Source: Firmicutes bacterium UBA1702 (GTDB taxonomy: Bacteria; Bacillota; Clostridia; Peptostreptococcales; Anaerovoracaceae). From it: a DNA stretch of 25,851 nucleotides. Positions 7,273 through 15,064 of the stretch are shown here, in pieces (the first letter of the stretch is position 1; each line of letters opens with the position of its first letter). The translations under genes were made by a program, and so were the position numbers. The stretch lies in assembly GCA_002320005.1 (NCBI GenBank), contig DCJK01000007.1, positions 1 through 25,851 on the forward strand, read 5' to 3'. The notes under the pieces are model-generated. The model was not told the DNA's origin, did not search any database, and worked only from the letters and a program-made list of their open reading frames with translations.

Positions 7273-8642
7273 TTTGTGTCTTCCTCCTTTGCTTTACGAA
7301 CTATGGCATCCCTCATATTGCGCGCCTTGGTGAGGCAGTCGATTTCAAAGAGAACATATACTTTTTCTATACCTTCTCTGTCAACATGCTGTGGAATGTC
7401 CGCTTCGTTCTCCACACAGACTATTTTTTCCTCCGGTATGCCGGCAAGGAGCAGCCTGAGTTTCTGGTTCAGGAACATATGTCCTCCCACTATTATTTTT
7501 TTGATGTTAGGGCTGTTAAGAAATTCATAGTCAGTTTCATACAGCCATGTAAGGGTCTCTGTAGGGTGATTCTTGTCCTGCAGCTCATCCAGAAGGAGAA
7601 CAACATCTTTGTCGGAAGGCTCTTTGGCCATATATTCAAATACCGTGGACGCAGCGCTTATATTCTGGCTCTTTGCGCCATAGGTATAATATTTTATTCC
7701 CTTGTATTCAACGCAGGTTTCTCGGATTTTTGTCACCTGCTGAGATTTGAGGAATTCAGCTATGTCTTCTTTTTCTCTTCCTATTTCACGCAGAAGAGCA
7801 ATGCAAGAAAGTACATTATACGAGTTATAGACAGCGTCGGAAATAAGCGGATAAACCGTATCCTGTCCGTTTTCCGTAACAATCATCTGCCTGTTTTCAA
7901 GGTCAACCTTCTTTGCATAATACTTTGATTCCGGCGTTTTAAAATCACACGTCGGGCAGTAAAAGTCGCCCATATGCCTGTATAGGCGATAGTTGTACCT
8001 GATGTAGTCCCCGCAGTATGGACACACGGCTATATCCTTCACCTTGTTTTCAAAAGGATCCGCTTTTATGTCGGACATTCCGTAAAACACCCTCCTTGAG
8101 TTATGGGCAAGCTGAGAACTGATAGGGTCATTGGCGTTGAGAATCGCCATGGTCTTGTCCCCCAAAATGTCAAAAGTTCTGTCAACTATGTCAAAAATAA
8201 ATTCCGGATGTCCGTTTCTCCGCAAGGAGTCTTTACATATATTTGTAACCAGAATATAATTCGGCTCTATCATTCCCATGGATACATCAAGAGTTCTTTC
8301 ATCTGCTTCCAGCACGGATGCATCGTATCTTGACCTGTTGAATATTGTTACACATCTCATAAGGTTAAGCGCAAATCCGGCATACAGATTTGCACCCCAG
8401 TCATTAAATGAGACTTTATATCCCTCCGATACCAGTTTGTTGTTTACCAGTGCAGAGGTAGTTGATTTGCCATTTGTCCCTGTTATACAAATTACCAGCG
8501 GCGGTTTGCTTATACGTTTCAAAAAATCAGGGCAAATTTTAAAAGCCAGAAGTCCGGGCCGGTCGTTTCTTTCCCCACCTCTCAGCTTGTACACCCACAT
8601 GGCAAACTTTGATGCCCAGAGTGCAATGTAAAATCTTATCAT
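7269..8642 (-). CDS. MurT-like Mur ligase B (DUF1727 C-terminal domain)
   Basis: This is a 457-residue paralogue of MurT-like A in the same arrangement. GTNGKS is at 55-60. A four-Cys zinc ribbon (CPYC and CPTC, about 211-236) sits in the central domain, and the DUF1727-like C terminus has TWLYETDYEFL. Both ligases share ALWA-K near the N terminus and FKICPDFLKRI or LKICPDFLRHI before the P-loop. TNICKDSLRRNGHP replaces the MurT NLFRDQLDRYGE pattern, and the NP and ADGRD signatures of the C-terminal domain are not preserved (SQNISAAS and KNHPTET). The ATG has an excellent GGAGGT 8 nt upstream, just after the cls stop codon, pointing to cotranscription with cls. ATP-dependent ligation of an amine to a carboxylate is the family reaction; the acceptor is unknown. 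Confidence 0.85.
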   Translation of the reverse strand: MIRFYIALWASKFAMWVYKLRGGERNDRPGLLAFKICPDFLKRISKPPLVICITGTNGKSTTSALVNNKLVSEGYKVSFNDWGANLYAGFALNLMRCVTIFNRSRYDASVLEADERTLDVSMGMIEPNYILVTNICKDSLRRNGHPEFIFDIVDRTFDILGDKTMAILNANDPISSQLAHNSRRVFYGMSDIKADPFENKVKDIAVCPYCGDYIRYNYRLYRHMGDFYCPTCDFKTPESKYYAKKVDLENRQMIVTENGQDTVYPLISDAVYNSYNVLSCIALLREIGREKEDIAEFLKSQQVTKIRETCVEYKGIKYYTYGAKSQNISAASTVFEYMAKEPSDKDVVLLLDELQDKNHPTETLTWLYETDYEFLNSPNIKKIIVGGHMFLNQKLRLLLAGIPEEKIVCVENEADIPQHVDREGIEKVYVLFEIDCLTKARNMRDAIVRKAKEEDTK

Positions 8643-8655
8643 TGCGCGTGACCTC

Positions 8656-10122
8656 CTATAAAATATCTGCTAAAAGTCTTGAAATCGCTTCCTTAAATTT
8701 GATTATCAGACTTCTGTTCATGTAGTCTTCAAGAGTGAGCTCATGGCCCTTTTCCATATCCCGGCGGAAAGTTTCTTCCATTTTTAAGGCAAAACCGTCG
8801 TCAAATATGAAAGCGTTGGTTTCGAAGTTGAGCCTGAAGCTCCTGTTGTCAAAATTTGTGGACCCTACAGTCCCTACTTCTCCATCAACCACCAGTGTCT
8901 TTGCATGTAGAAAACCTTCATCGTATATAAAAACTCTTGCCCCTGATCGAAGAAGTTCGCCTACGTATGAATAAGTTGCCCAGTAGACAAACATGTGATC
9001 CGGCATGCTTGGAATCATTACTCTTACATCAATACCCGATTGTGCTGCCATCTTTAGTGACTCTATTATGCTGGGATCGGGAACAAAATAAGGCGTCTGA
9101 ACGTACACATTTTTCTGGGCATATGTGATCATACGCATAAAAGCACGTTTTACCTCTTCTTTTGGTGATTCAGGTCCGCATGATACTATCTGAATTCCCT
9201 TGGTTCCTGCCTCTAAATTCTCCATCTGAGGCTTAACAGCAGGCAGATTTTCTCTGGTTGTAAAACGCCAGTCCAGAATAAATCTGGCATTTAGGTCATA
9301 AACTGCACCGCCTCTTATTCTTATATGCGTATCACGCCAGTATCCGAATTTTTTCTTTTGCCCCAGATATTCTCTGGCAATATTATATCCTCCCGTATAT
9401 GCCGCTTTATCGTCTATAATGAGGATTTTCCGGTGATTTCTGTAGTTGAGTTTTATTCCGAATATAGCAAATTTCGGTTTGAAAAAATACCCTACCTTGC
9501 CTCCTGCAGCGGTGAATTCTTTCAGAACACTTTTTGTTATGTAGCGGCTCCCCATGGCGTCAAGGAGCAGTCTCACCTCCACTCCTTCTTTTGCTTTTTC
9601 TGTAAGTGCCTGGATAAACCGCCTTCCTATATGGTCTCTTTTTAAAATGTAGTACTCTGCGTTTATACTTGTCTCTGCATTCTTTATATCCTGAAGGACA
9701 GCTTCAAACATCAGATTTCCGTCAGTATACAGTTCAACGTCGTTGTCCTGAGTATAATATGCCCTCCCATACACCTGATTCAGTTTTATAAGGTGCTTCC
9801 ACTTTTCGGCAACATTTCCCGAGAAATCATAGTCTCCTTTGTCCATGCTTTCCATCTGCCTTTTTAGAGATGAATTAACTGCAAATTCTTCTTTTTCCGT
9901 AAGCCTGTTTATTTTACTTCTGGAAAAATTCTGATTAAAGACAAGATAGAAGACTATTCCTACAATAGGTATGAAAGTCAGAACCATTATCCATGCCAAG
10001 GTGGCTGCAGGTTCCTTCCTTTCAGTAAAAATTACGGCAATAACCAGTAAGGCGTTTATCACATAAAGTAATGCCAGTGATCCCAGGTAATCCGTAAAAA
10101 AATTCATAAAATTATTAAGCAT
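8656..10122 (-). CDS. cls: Cardiolipin synthase (phospholipase D superfamily)
   Basis: The enzyme condenses two phosphatidylglycerol molecules to cardiolipin and glycerol at the membrane. The 488-residue length is typical. Two N-terminal membrane helices (about 13-32 and 42-62) are followed by two phospholipase D half-sites: His230, Lys232, Asp237 in HRKILIID, and His406, Lys408, Asp413 in HAKTLVVD with GSTNFDNRS downstream. Both active-site motifs are intact. The ATG at 10122 has AAGGGGA upstream. A candidate extended -10 promoter overlaps the end of the preceding MFS gene. It is the first gene of the six-gene envelope run, only 13 nt before MurT-like B, which links membrane lipid and wall-precursor functions. 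It fits with plsX, plsY and gpsA elsewhere in the window. Confidence 0.95.
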   Translation of the reverse strand: MLNNFMNFFTDYLGSLALLYVINALLVIAVIFTERKEPAATLAWIMVLTFIPIVGIVFYLVFNQNFSRSKINRLTEKEEFAVNSSLKRQMESMDKGDYDFSGNVAEKWKHLIKLNQVYGRAYYTQDNDVELYTDGNLMFEAVLQDIKNAETSINAEYYILKRDHIGRRFIQALTEKAKEGVEVRLLLDAMGSRYITKSVLKEFTAAGGKVGYFFKPKFAIFGIKLNYRNHRKILIIDDKAAYTGGYNIAREYLGQKKKFGYWRDTHIRIRGGAVYDLNARFILDWRFTTRENLPAVKPQMENLEAGTKGIQIVSCGPESPKEEVKRAFMRMITYAQKNVYVQTPYFVPDPSIIESLKMAAQSGIDVRVMIPSMPDHMFVYWATYSYVGELLRSGARVFIYDEGFLHAKTLVVDGEVGTVGSTNFDNRSFRLNFETNAFIFDDGFALKMEETFRRDMEKGHELTLEDYMNRSLIIKFKEAISRLLADIL

Positions 10123-10176
10123 ATATCTGTCCCCTTATAATCCAAATACCTGAAATGCTTTTTTGACTTCTGAACT

Positions 10177-10185
10177 ATTATATCA
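10177..10185 (-). promoter_or_regulatory. Candidate extended -10 promoter for the cls operon
   Basis: TGATATAAT on the minus strand is a perfect -10 with the TGn extension, 54 nt upstream of the cls ATG and overlapping the MFS stop codon. No good -35 is found 17 nt upstream, so this rests on the extended -10 alone. I see no terminator between the MFS gene and cls, so readthrough is also possible. Confidence 0.35.
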
Positions 10186-11562
10186 TGCTTTTCTTCTTAA
10201 GGCTATAAAAATTCCCGCAGCGCACAGTCCTGTAAACACAAAGAAACATGTGTGCATGGTTGTCATAAGAGTTTGCGGATCTGCCTCTGCCAGGCTGAGG
10301 CTTCCCATATACATTCCTACTACCAGCGTCACAATTGCCATACTGGTTGTATGTCCTATGGAACGCATAGTCGCCAGTATTGACGTGGCCACGCTGTAGT
10401 TCTCCTTTTCTACCGAAGCCATCACAGCATTGGTGTTAGGCGAGGAAAACAAAGCAAAACCCACACCTGAAATTGACAGTGTCAGTATTATTCTTGCAAG
10501 GCTGCTTTCTTCCGGCATAAAAGCAAACAATGCCAGGGCTGCGGCACACAGTCCCATTCCTGCAGAAGACATGGCGTAAGGTGAGTACCTGTCTGAAAGT
10601 TTTCCCATGGGAGGTGACAGCACTGCCTGAATCACCGGTGACACTATCAGTATCATTCCTGCATGCTGGGATGTATATCCCATTATGACCTGAAGATATA
10701 TTGATATGAGATAGCTTATTGCAAAAGTGGCTCCATAGTTCAGCATAGCTGCTATATTTGAAAAGGAATAAGCCTTGTTGCTGCGAAACATGTCTATATT
10801 TATTACAGGATTTTCTTCTTTCAGTTCGACATGCACAAAAATAATCAGCAGCAGAACCCCTGCAGCCATTATAAATGCACCCATTCTTGATGTTTTTATT
10901 ACTGAAAGGCCATACATCAGAGCAACGATTGCTGAAACATAAAGGACATTTCCCTTATAGTCAAAACTGATGTCTGCTTTTTTCTCATTTGTCTGCTGAG
11001 GCAGCTTTTTAAGGGCACTGTAAAAGGCCACGGCTGACACTGCCGCAGCTGCCAGAAATACCGACTTCCACCCCAGATTATGTGTAAGAATTCCTCCCAA
11101 CACCGGTCCCGCAGAAAGTCCCACATATGTGGCACTGGTGGAATATCCTACTACCTGTCCTCTTTTGCTTCCGTCAAAAGCAGCCACAAGTATAGCAATG
11201 TTGGTGCTGAATACCATAGAGGCTCCAACACCCTGGCAGAATCTGAACACCAGAAGCATGGCCATGCCTGACGAAAGAGGAGATGCAGCAGATGCCAGTG
11301 TAAAAATCAGGATTCCCATCCACAGTATCTTTTTTCGATCAAACAAGTCAGCCAGCCTTCCAAAGGGCACGGCCAGTGCCGCACAGGTAAGCATATATAC
11401 TGTAATGACCCAGCCTACATCGGCGGCACTCACTCCGAACTCGGATTCAATATTGGGAACAGCAAGGTTAAGAGCGCTTCCCATAAAAGTGGTTATAAAA
11501 GATGTTATTACCGCTACAAAAACGGTGTTGCGTTGTTCAGGTGTATTTTTTTTCTTTTCCAT
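10183..11562 (-). CDS. MFS drug exporter, DHA2 (EmrB/QacA-like) family, 14 TM
   Basis: This is a proton-driven multidrug efflux permease of the cytoplasmic membrane, 459 residues. Hydropathy by eye gives 14 membrane helices, the DHA2 arrangement. Motif A is GRLADLFDRKK after helix 2, the family segment NLAVPNIESEF is in helix 1, and GLSAGPVLGG in helix 5 is the antiporter motif C. The drug substrate cannot be predicted. The start ATG at 11562 lacks a normal Shine-Dalgarno, and a perfect TATAAT ends 7 nt upstream. The mRNA may therefore be leaderless or nearly so. A dyad in the promoter spacer could be a repressor site. It follows spoIVA by 43 nt but probably has its own promoter. Confidence 0.9.
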   Translation of the reverse strand: MEKKKNTPEQRNTVFVAVITSFITTFMGSALNLAVPNIESEFGVSAADVGWVITVYMLTCAALAVPFGRLADLFDRKKILWMGILIFTLASAASPLSSGMAMLLVFRFCQGVGASMVFSTNIAILVAAFDGSKRGQVVGYSTSATYVGLSAGPVLGGILTHNLGWKSVFLAAAAVSAVAFYSALKKLPQQTNEKKADISFDYKGNVLYVSAIVALMYGLSVIKTSRMGAFIMAAGVLLLIIFVHVELKEENPVINIDMFRSNKAYSFSNIAAMLNYGATFAISYLISIYLQVIMGYTSQHAGMILIVSPVIQAVLSPPMGKLSDRYSPYAMSSAGMGLCAAALALFAFMPEESSLARIILTLSISGVGFALFSSPNTNAVMASVEKENYSVATSILATMRSIGHTTSMAIVTLVVGMYMGSLSLAEADPQTLMTTMHTCFFVFTGLCAAGIFIALRRKA

Positions 11563-11569
11563 AGGAAAT

Positions 11570-11598
11570 ATTATACACCTTTTTAAAAAAAGTGATAC
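11570..11598 (-). promoter_or_regulatory. Predicted promoter of the MFS exporter with a dyad in its spacer
   Basis: There is a -10 TATAAT at 11570-11575, a 17-nt spacer and a weak -35 GTATCA at 11593-11598. A 19-nt dyad (11576-11594: CAC, an A/T core, GTG; one G-U type mismatch) covers the whole spacer and reaches the -35. That position suits a local repressor, as with many drug-efflux genes, but no regulator gene is adjacent and the A/T core may be chance. Confidence 0.45.
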
Positions 11599-11605
11599 CC
11601 TTTAT

Positions 11606-13084
11606 CTACAATATGATGCATATAAAGTAGTCTTTTCCTTCATCGCTTATTTTCTGCAGAGACTTCTGAACCTTTGTTTTAAGGGAATCCGGCACATCTC
11701 TCACTTTACTCTCCATCTGTTCTGTTACCATCTCTCTCAAAGATTTTCCAAACAGATTTGTCTCCCATATATCTTCATTTTCTTTTCCGAACTGTTCCGT
11801 AAGATAGCGAGCAAGATCAGTTGACTGGCTTTCGGTTCCCACCACAGGAGATACTTCCGTAGTTATGTCGGTTTTTATTATATGCAGGCATGGTGCTTTT
11901 GCTTTCAGCCTCACTCCGAATTTGCTTCCCTGCCTGAAAACCTCCGGCTGCTGAAGAACCATTTCCGACAATTTGGGAGCCACAATCCCGTAGTTTCTTT
12001 CCTCGGCCTGTGTAAGCGCTTCCTTAATACTGTCAAAAGCAAGTTTTGCTTTTGAATATTCTCTCAGCAGAAGAAACAGTTCCCTGTCGTTTTCCACCGG
12101 CGCCTCCATAAGCTCCGCTATAACTCTGTAATACAGAGAATCCTCCAGCTGCGGTTCAAGCACGACTATTCCTCCGGACATTTCAGCCTTTACCATCTGA
12201 ACAGATCTGACAACCTTTCCGTCGGCAACAGCACTGCATCCCTCTATGACCTGACCCATGGTGTCGAAGCTGTTCATCCAGTTTCTTATGCTCTCTGTCA
12301 TTGTGGATTTTATCCAGTGGTTTTCAGGTAAAGCCTCCAGATATCCGGGAAGTCTGAAATGAATTTCACACGCCGGGAACTGATATATAAGTTTATTGAA
12401 AAGTTCCTCAAAATTTTCCTCTGTCATTCGCTTGCAGTTCACAAGAATAACCGGCACTCCATACCTTTCTTCAAGTTTTCGTGCCAGCTGCCGGCTTCTT
12501 TCATTCTGAGGAGTAGCAGAATTCAAAATTACAGCAAAAGGTTTATTTATCTCCTTGAGGCATTCCACAGTTCTCTTTTCAGCCTCTTCGAAGCTTTCCC
12601 TGGGAAGTTCACCGAAACTGCCATCACAGGTCACAACAATCCCGATTACAGAATGCTCTTTTATGACTTTTTCAGTTCCTACTTCTGCCGCTTTACTGAA
12701 AGGAATCTGTTCTTCAAACCAAGGCGTGCTCACCATTCGTTCTTTTCCGTCCTCCAGATTCCCCTGAGCTCCCGGAACCATATATCCTACACAGTCCACC
12801 AGCTTTACATTAAAACTTGCGCCTGTCTTTGTATTAACCTTTACCGCTTCAGGCGGTATGAATTTGGGCTCTGCTGTGGTTATGGTTTTTCCTTCTCCGC
12901 TTTGAGGGAGTTCATCCATTACTCTTGTTTTTTCATAAGGGTTAGCCATATTTGGAAAAACCAGCACATCCATGAATCGCTTTATGAAGGTGGATTTTCC
13001 TGTTCTTACCGGCCCTACCACACCCAGATATATGTCACCGCCGGCTCTGGTCCCTATATCCTGATAGATTGATGTATTTATCAT
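11606..13084 (-). CDS. spoIVA: Stage IV sporulation protein A, spore-coat scaffold ATPase
   Basis: SpoIVA is a mother-cell ATPase that polymerises on the forespore membrane to form the basement layer of the spore coat; it is also needed for the cortex. The 492-residue length equals that of the Bacillus subtilis protein. The Walker A GPVRTGKS is at 24-31, in the characteristic opening GGDIYLGVVGPVRTGKST, followed by a VDCVGYMVPG segment and the hydrophobic C terminus CIIL. The frame is open upstream to 13213, but that extension runs into the neighbouring terminator. The ATG at 13084 with GGAGGG 6 nt upstream is the true start. A mother-cell sigma-E promoter is expected; I could not call one confidently. 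Its presence shows the organism is, or recently was, spore forming. Confidence 0.97.
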   Translation of the reverse strand: MINTSIYQDIGTRAGGDIYLGVVGPVRTGKSTFIKRFMDVLVFPNMANPYEKTRVMDELPQSGEGKTITTAEPKFIPPEAVKVNTKTGASFNVKLVDCVGYMVPGAQGNLEDGKERMVSTPWFEEQIPFSKAAEVGTEKVIKEHSVIGIVVTCDGSFGELPRESFEEAEKRTVECLKEINKPFAVILNSATPQNERSRQLARKLEERYGVPVILVNCKRMTEENFEELFNKLIYQFPACEIHFRLPGYLEALPENHWIKSTMTESIRNWMNSFDTMGQVIEGCSAVADGKVVRSVQMVKAEMSGGIVVLEPQLEDSLYYRVIAELMEAPVENDRELFLLLREYSKAKLAFDSIKEALTQAEERNYGIVAPKLSEMVLQQPEVFRQGSKFGVRLKAKAPCLHIIKTDITTEVSPVVGTESQSTDLARYLTEQFGKENEDIWETNLFGKSLREMVTEQMESKVRDVPDSLKTKVQKSLQKISDEGKDYFICIIL

Positions 13085-13188
13085 ATAATCCCTCCGCATA
13101 ATCCTGCTGATATCAAAAATATATGAGGATTGCGGATGGTTATTACTTTTTTGTGTAAAAAGAGAAAAGCATATGATAAGGCAAACAT

Positions 13189-13229
13189 AAAAAACCAGAG
13201 CGGTCTTATGCATTACCGCTCTGATTTTT
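13189..13229. terminator. Strong bidirectional terminator closing the plsX to nptA-like run
   Basis: A perfect 9-bp stem, CAGAGCGGT with ACCGCTCTG and a 10-nt loop, is followed on the minus strand by GTTTTTT and on the plus strand by ATTTTT. It lies 20 nt after the stop of the cotransporter gene and upstream of spoIVA, so spoIVA is insulated from the housekeeping run. Confidence 0.92.
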
Positions 13230-13242
13230 ATCAGTTTTATTT

Positions 13243-15030
13243 CTATTGTTCAAGTCTGGACAAATATTGCTTCTTTCTCTTTGCCACCTCTTCATTATAA
13301 ATCTCATCTCCGCCCTTATGCAGCTCTCTGACATAAGCATGATGATTACCAAGTATAGCTTTGTCGCTTTCGCTCAAAACAAGCAGTGCGACATTTGAGC
13401 ACTGGTCTGCAATTCTTTCAAGGTTTGTCAAAGCTTCAACAAAAGCCATTCCGTTGGCAGTTGTGCACTCACCTCTTTTAAGGCGTTCAATATGCCTGTC
13501 TTTAAGGTTGAGAACCATATCATCGATTACTTCTTCAAGAGGCTCTATTCTGCGAGCAATGTCACTGTCCATATGAGCAAAAGCGGCGATGGCCATAGTC
13601 GTTATCTCAAATACAGCATCTTTTACAACCTCAAACTCTTCGTTGGCAGATTGTGAGAATTCCAGTTTTCCTTCATTTACGCTCTGAGCCACTTCCATAA
13701 TGTTAATGGCGTGATCACCGATGCGTTCAAAATTTGTTGATGTCTGCATAAGTGTGGTTATGCGCTGACTGTCAGCATCGGTTTCAACATGCTTTGAAAG
13801 ATCTACAAGATATGTATCCATCGAATCTGTAAACACATCCATATTATCTTCGTTTTCGTTTATAACAGACACCCTTCTCTCGTCGAAGACCTCAAGGAGC
13901 ATGCAGCTGCGTTTAAGATTTTTGAAGGCCACTTCTCCCATGCGTGCAATGGCTTTTTTTGCTTCTGAAAGAGCAAGTTTTGGAACCTCGTAAAGTTTTG
14001 CATCAGGCACGGGCAGGTACGCCTTGTCTTCCTCGTTGACAACATCCGGCTTGACAATCGCCATGGAAAGTTTTACCAGATAGCCTGCAAATGGTACCAG
14101 AACTACTGCGGTAATAAGGTTGAACAGAGTCTGGAAATTAGCTATTCCGCCGCTGTTGACGGTACTTTGCCAAAGATCAGGAAAACCGCCAAAGCCTTTG
14201 ATCAGTTCCATCACTATCATAAATAATATTGTTCCCAGAACATTAAACGCAATATGAACCACTCCTACTCTTTTGGCATCCTTAGAGGAACCTATGGAGC
14301 ATACAAGAGCGGTTGTGACGCATGTTCCCAGGTTGATTCCCATTATCATAGGGTAAATCAGATTGAAGGTCATTGCTCCTGTAACGGATAACGCCTGTAT
14401 CATACCTACCATGGCTGAAGAGCTCTGAATTATTACGGTCAAAACCAGTCCCACCATGAGGGCAAGGAACGGTTTATCTCCGAACCTCTGCATCAGATCA
14501 ATAAATTCCGGCGATTCAGACAGTGGCTCTACTGCTGCCGTCATGTTGAGAAGCCCTGCAAACAGAATACCGAATCCAACAAATATCTCGCCTGTTGTCT
14601 TGCTGTTTGGCAGTTTTATGAACATTATGAGCAATATTCCGATTATAAGCGCAACCGGTGCCAGCGTCTCCGGCTTAAAAAACTGCAGAATCACATTTCC
14701 GCTGGAATCTATATCCATAAGCCTTATTATCTGGGCTGTAACAGTAGTTCCTATATTGGCACCCATTACTATGCTCACTGCCTGCTTAAGATTAAGAATC
14801 CCTGCAGAAATCAATCCTACCGTAAGGACAATTGTAGCTGTTGAACTCTGAATCACAGCAGTTACCAGCATACCTGTTATAACACCCAGAACTATATTCT
14901 GAGTTGCCTTACCGAGAACTTTTTTTAATGCGCTTCCCGATGCGTTTTTTAGTCCGTCGCCCATGACCTCCATACCATAAAGAAACATGGCCAGACCTCC
15001 GAGAAGACTGATGACTGAGAAAATGTCCAT
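13243..15030 (-). CDS. Na/Pi cotransporter (NptA family) with C-terminal PhoU-like domain
   Basis: This is a sodium-phosphate symporter of the cytoplasmic membrane, 595 residues. The two inverted-repeat signature motifs are visible: QSSTAT at 61-66 and QSSSA at 202-206, each in a hydrophobic hairpin, with GANIGTTVTA at 90-99 and GINLGTCVTT in the second half. About eight membrane helices end near residue 325. A helical PhoU-like region covers about 345-565. PhoU domains report on phosphate status. The ATG at 15030 has AAAGGA 8 nt upstream. It is the last gene of the long run, 34 nt after miaB with no terminator between. Standard clostridial clusters have spoIVA close behind gpsA, so this gene and miaB look inserted there. 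Confidence 0.92.
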   Translation of the reverse strand: MDIFSVISLLGGLAMFLYGMEVMGDGLKNASGSALKKVLGKATQNIVLGVITGMLVTAVIQSSTATIVLTVGLISAGILNLKQAVSIVMGANIGTTVTAQIIRLMDIDSSGNVILQFFKPETLAPVALIIGILLIMFIKLPNSKTTGEIFVGFGILFAGLLNMTAAVEPLSESPEFIDLMQRFGDKPFLALMVGLVLTVIIQSSSAMVGMIQALSVTGAMTFNLIYPMIMGINLGTCVTTALVCSIGSSKDAKRVGVVHIAFNVLGTILFMIVMELIKGFGGFPDLWQSTVNSGGIANFQTLFNLITAVVLVPFAGYLVKLSMAIVKPDVVNEEDKAYLPVPDAKLYEVPKLALSEAKKAIARMGEVAFKNLKRSCMLLEVFDERRVSVINENEDNMDVFTDSMDTYLVDLSKHVETDADSQRITTLMQTSTNFERIGDHAINIMEVAQSVNEGKLEFSQSANEEFEVVKDAVFEITTMAIAAFAHMDSDIARRIEPLEEVIDDMVLNLKDRHIERLKRGECTTANGMAFVEALTNLERIADQCSNVALLVLSESDKAILGNHHAYVRELHKGGDEIYNEEVAKRKKQYLSRLEQ

Positions 15031-15064
15031 TGTCTTGTCCTTTCACATACTACAAAATGGTTAT

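Noticed and set aside
13100..13180. Possible sigma-E promoter for spoIVA (a TCATATG string near 13168-13176)
   Set aside because: The matching -10 is poor and the spacing uncertain, so it was not listed as a feature even though sigma-E control is expected.
13085..13213. N-terminal extension of spoIVA (43 more codons with a hydrophobic stretch)
   Set aside because: It would start inside the upstream terminator, lacks a ribosome site, and makes the protein longer than the 492-residue family size.
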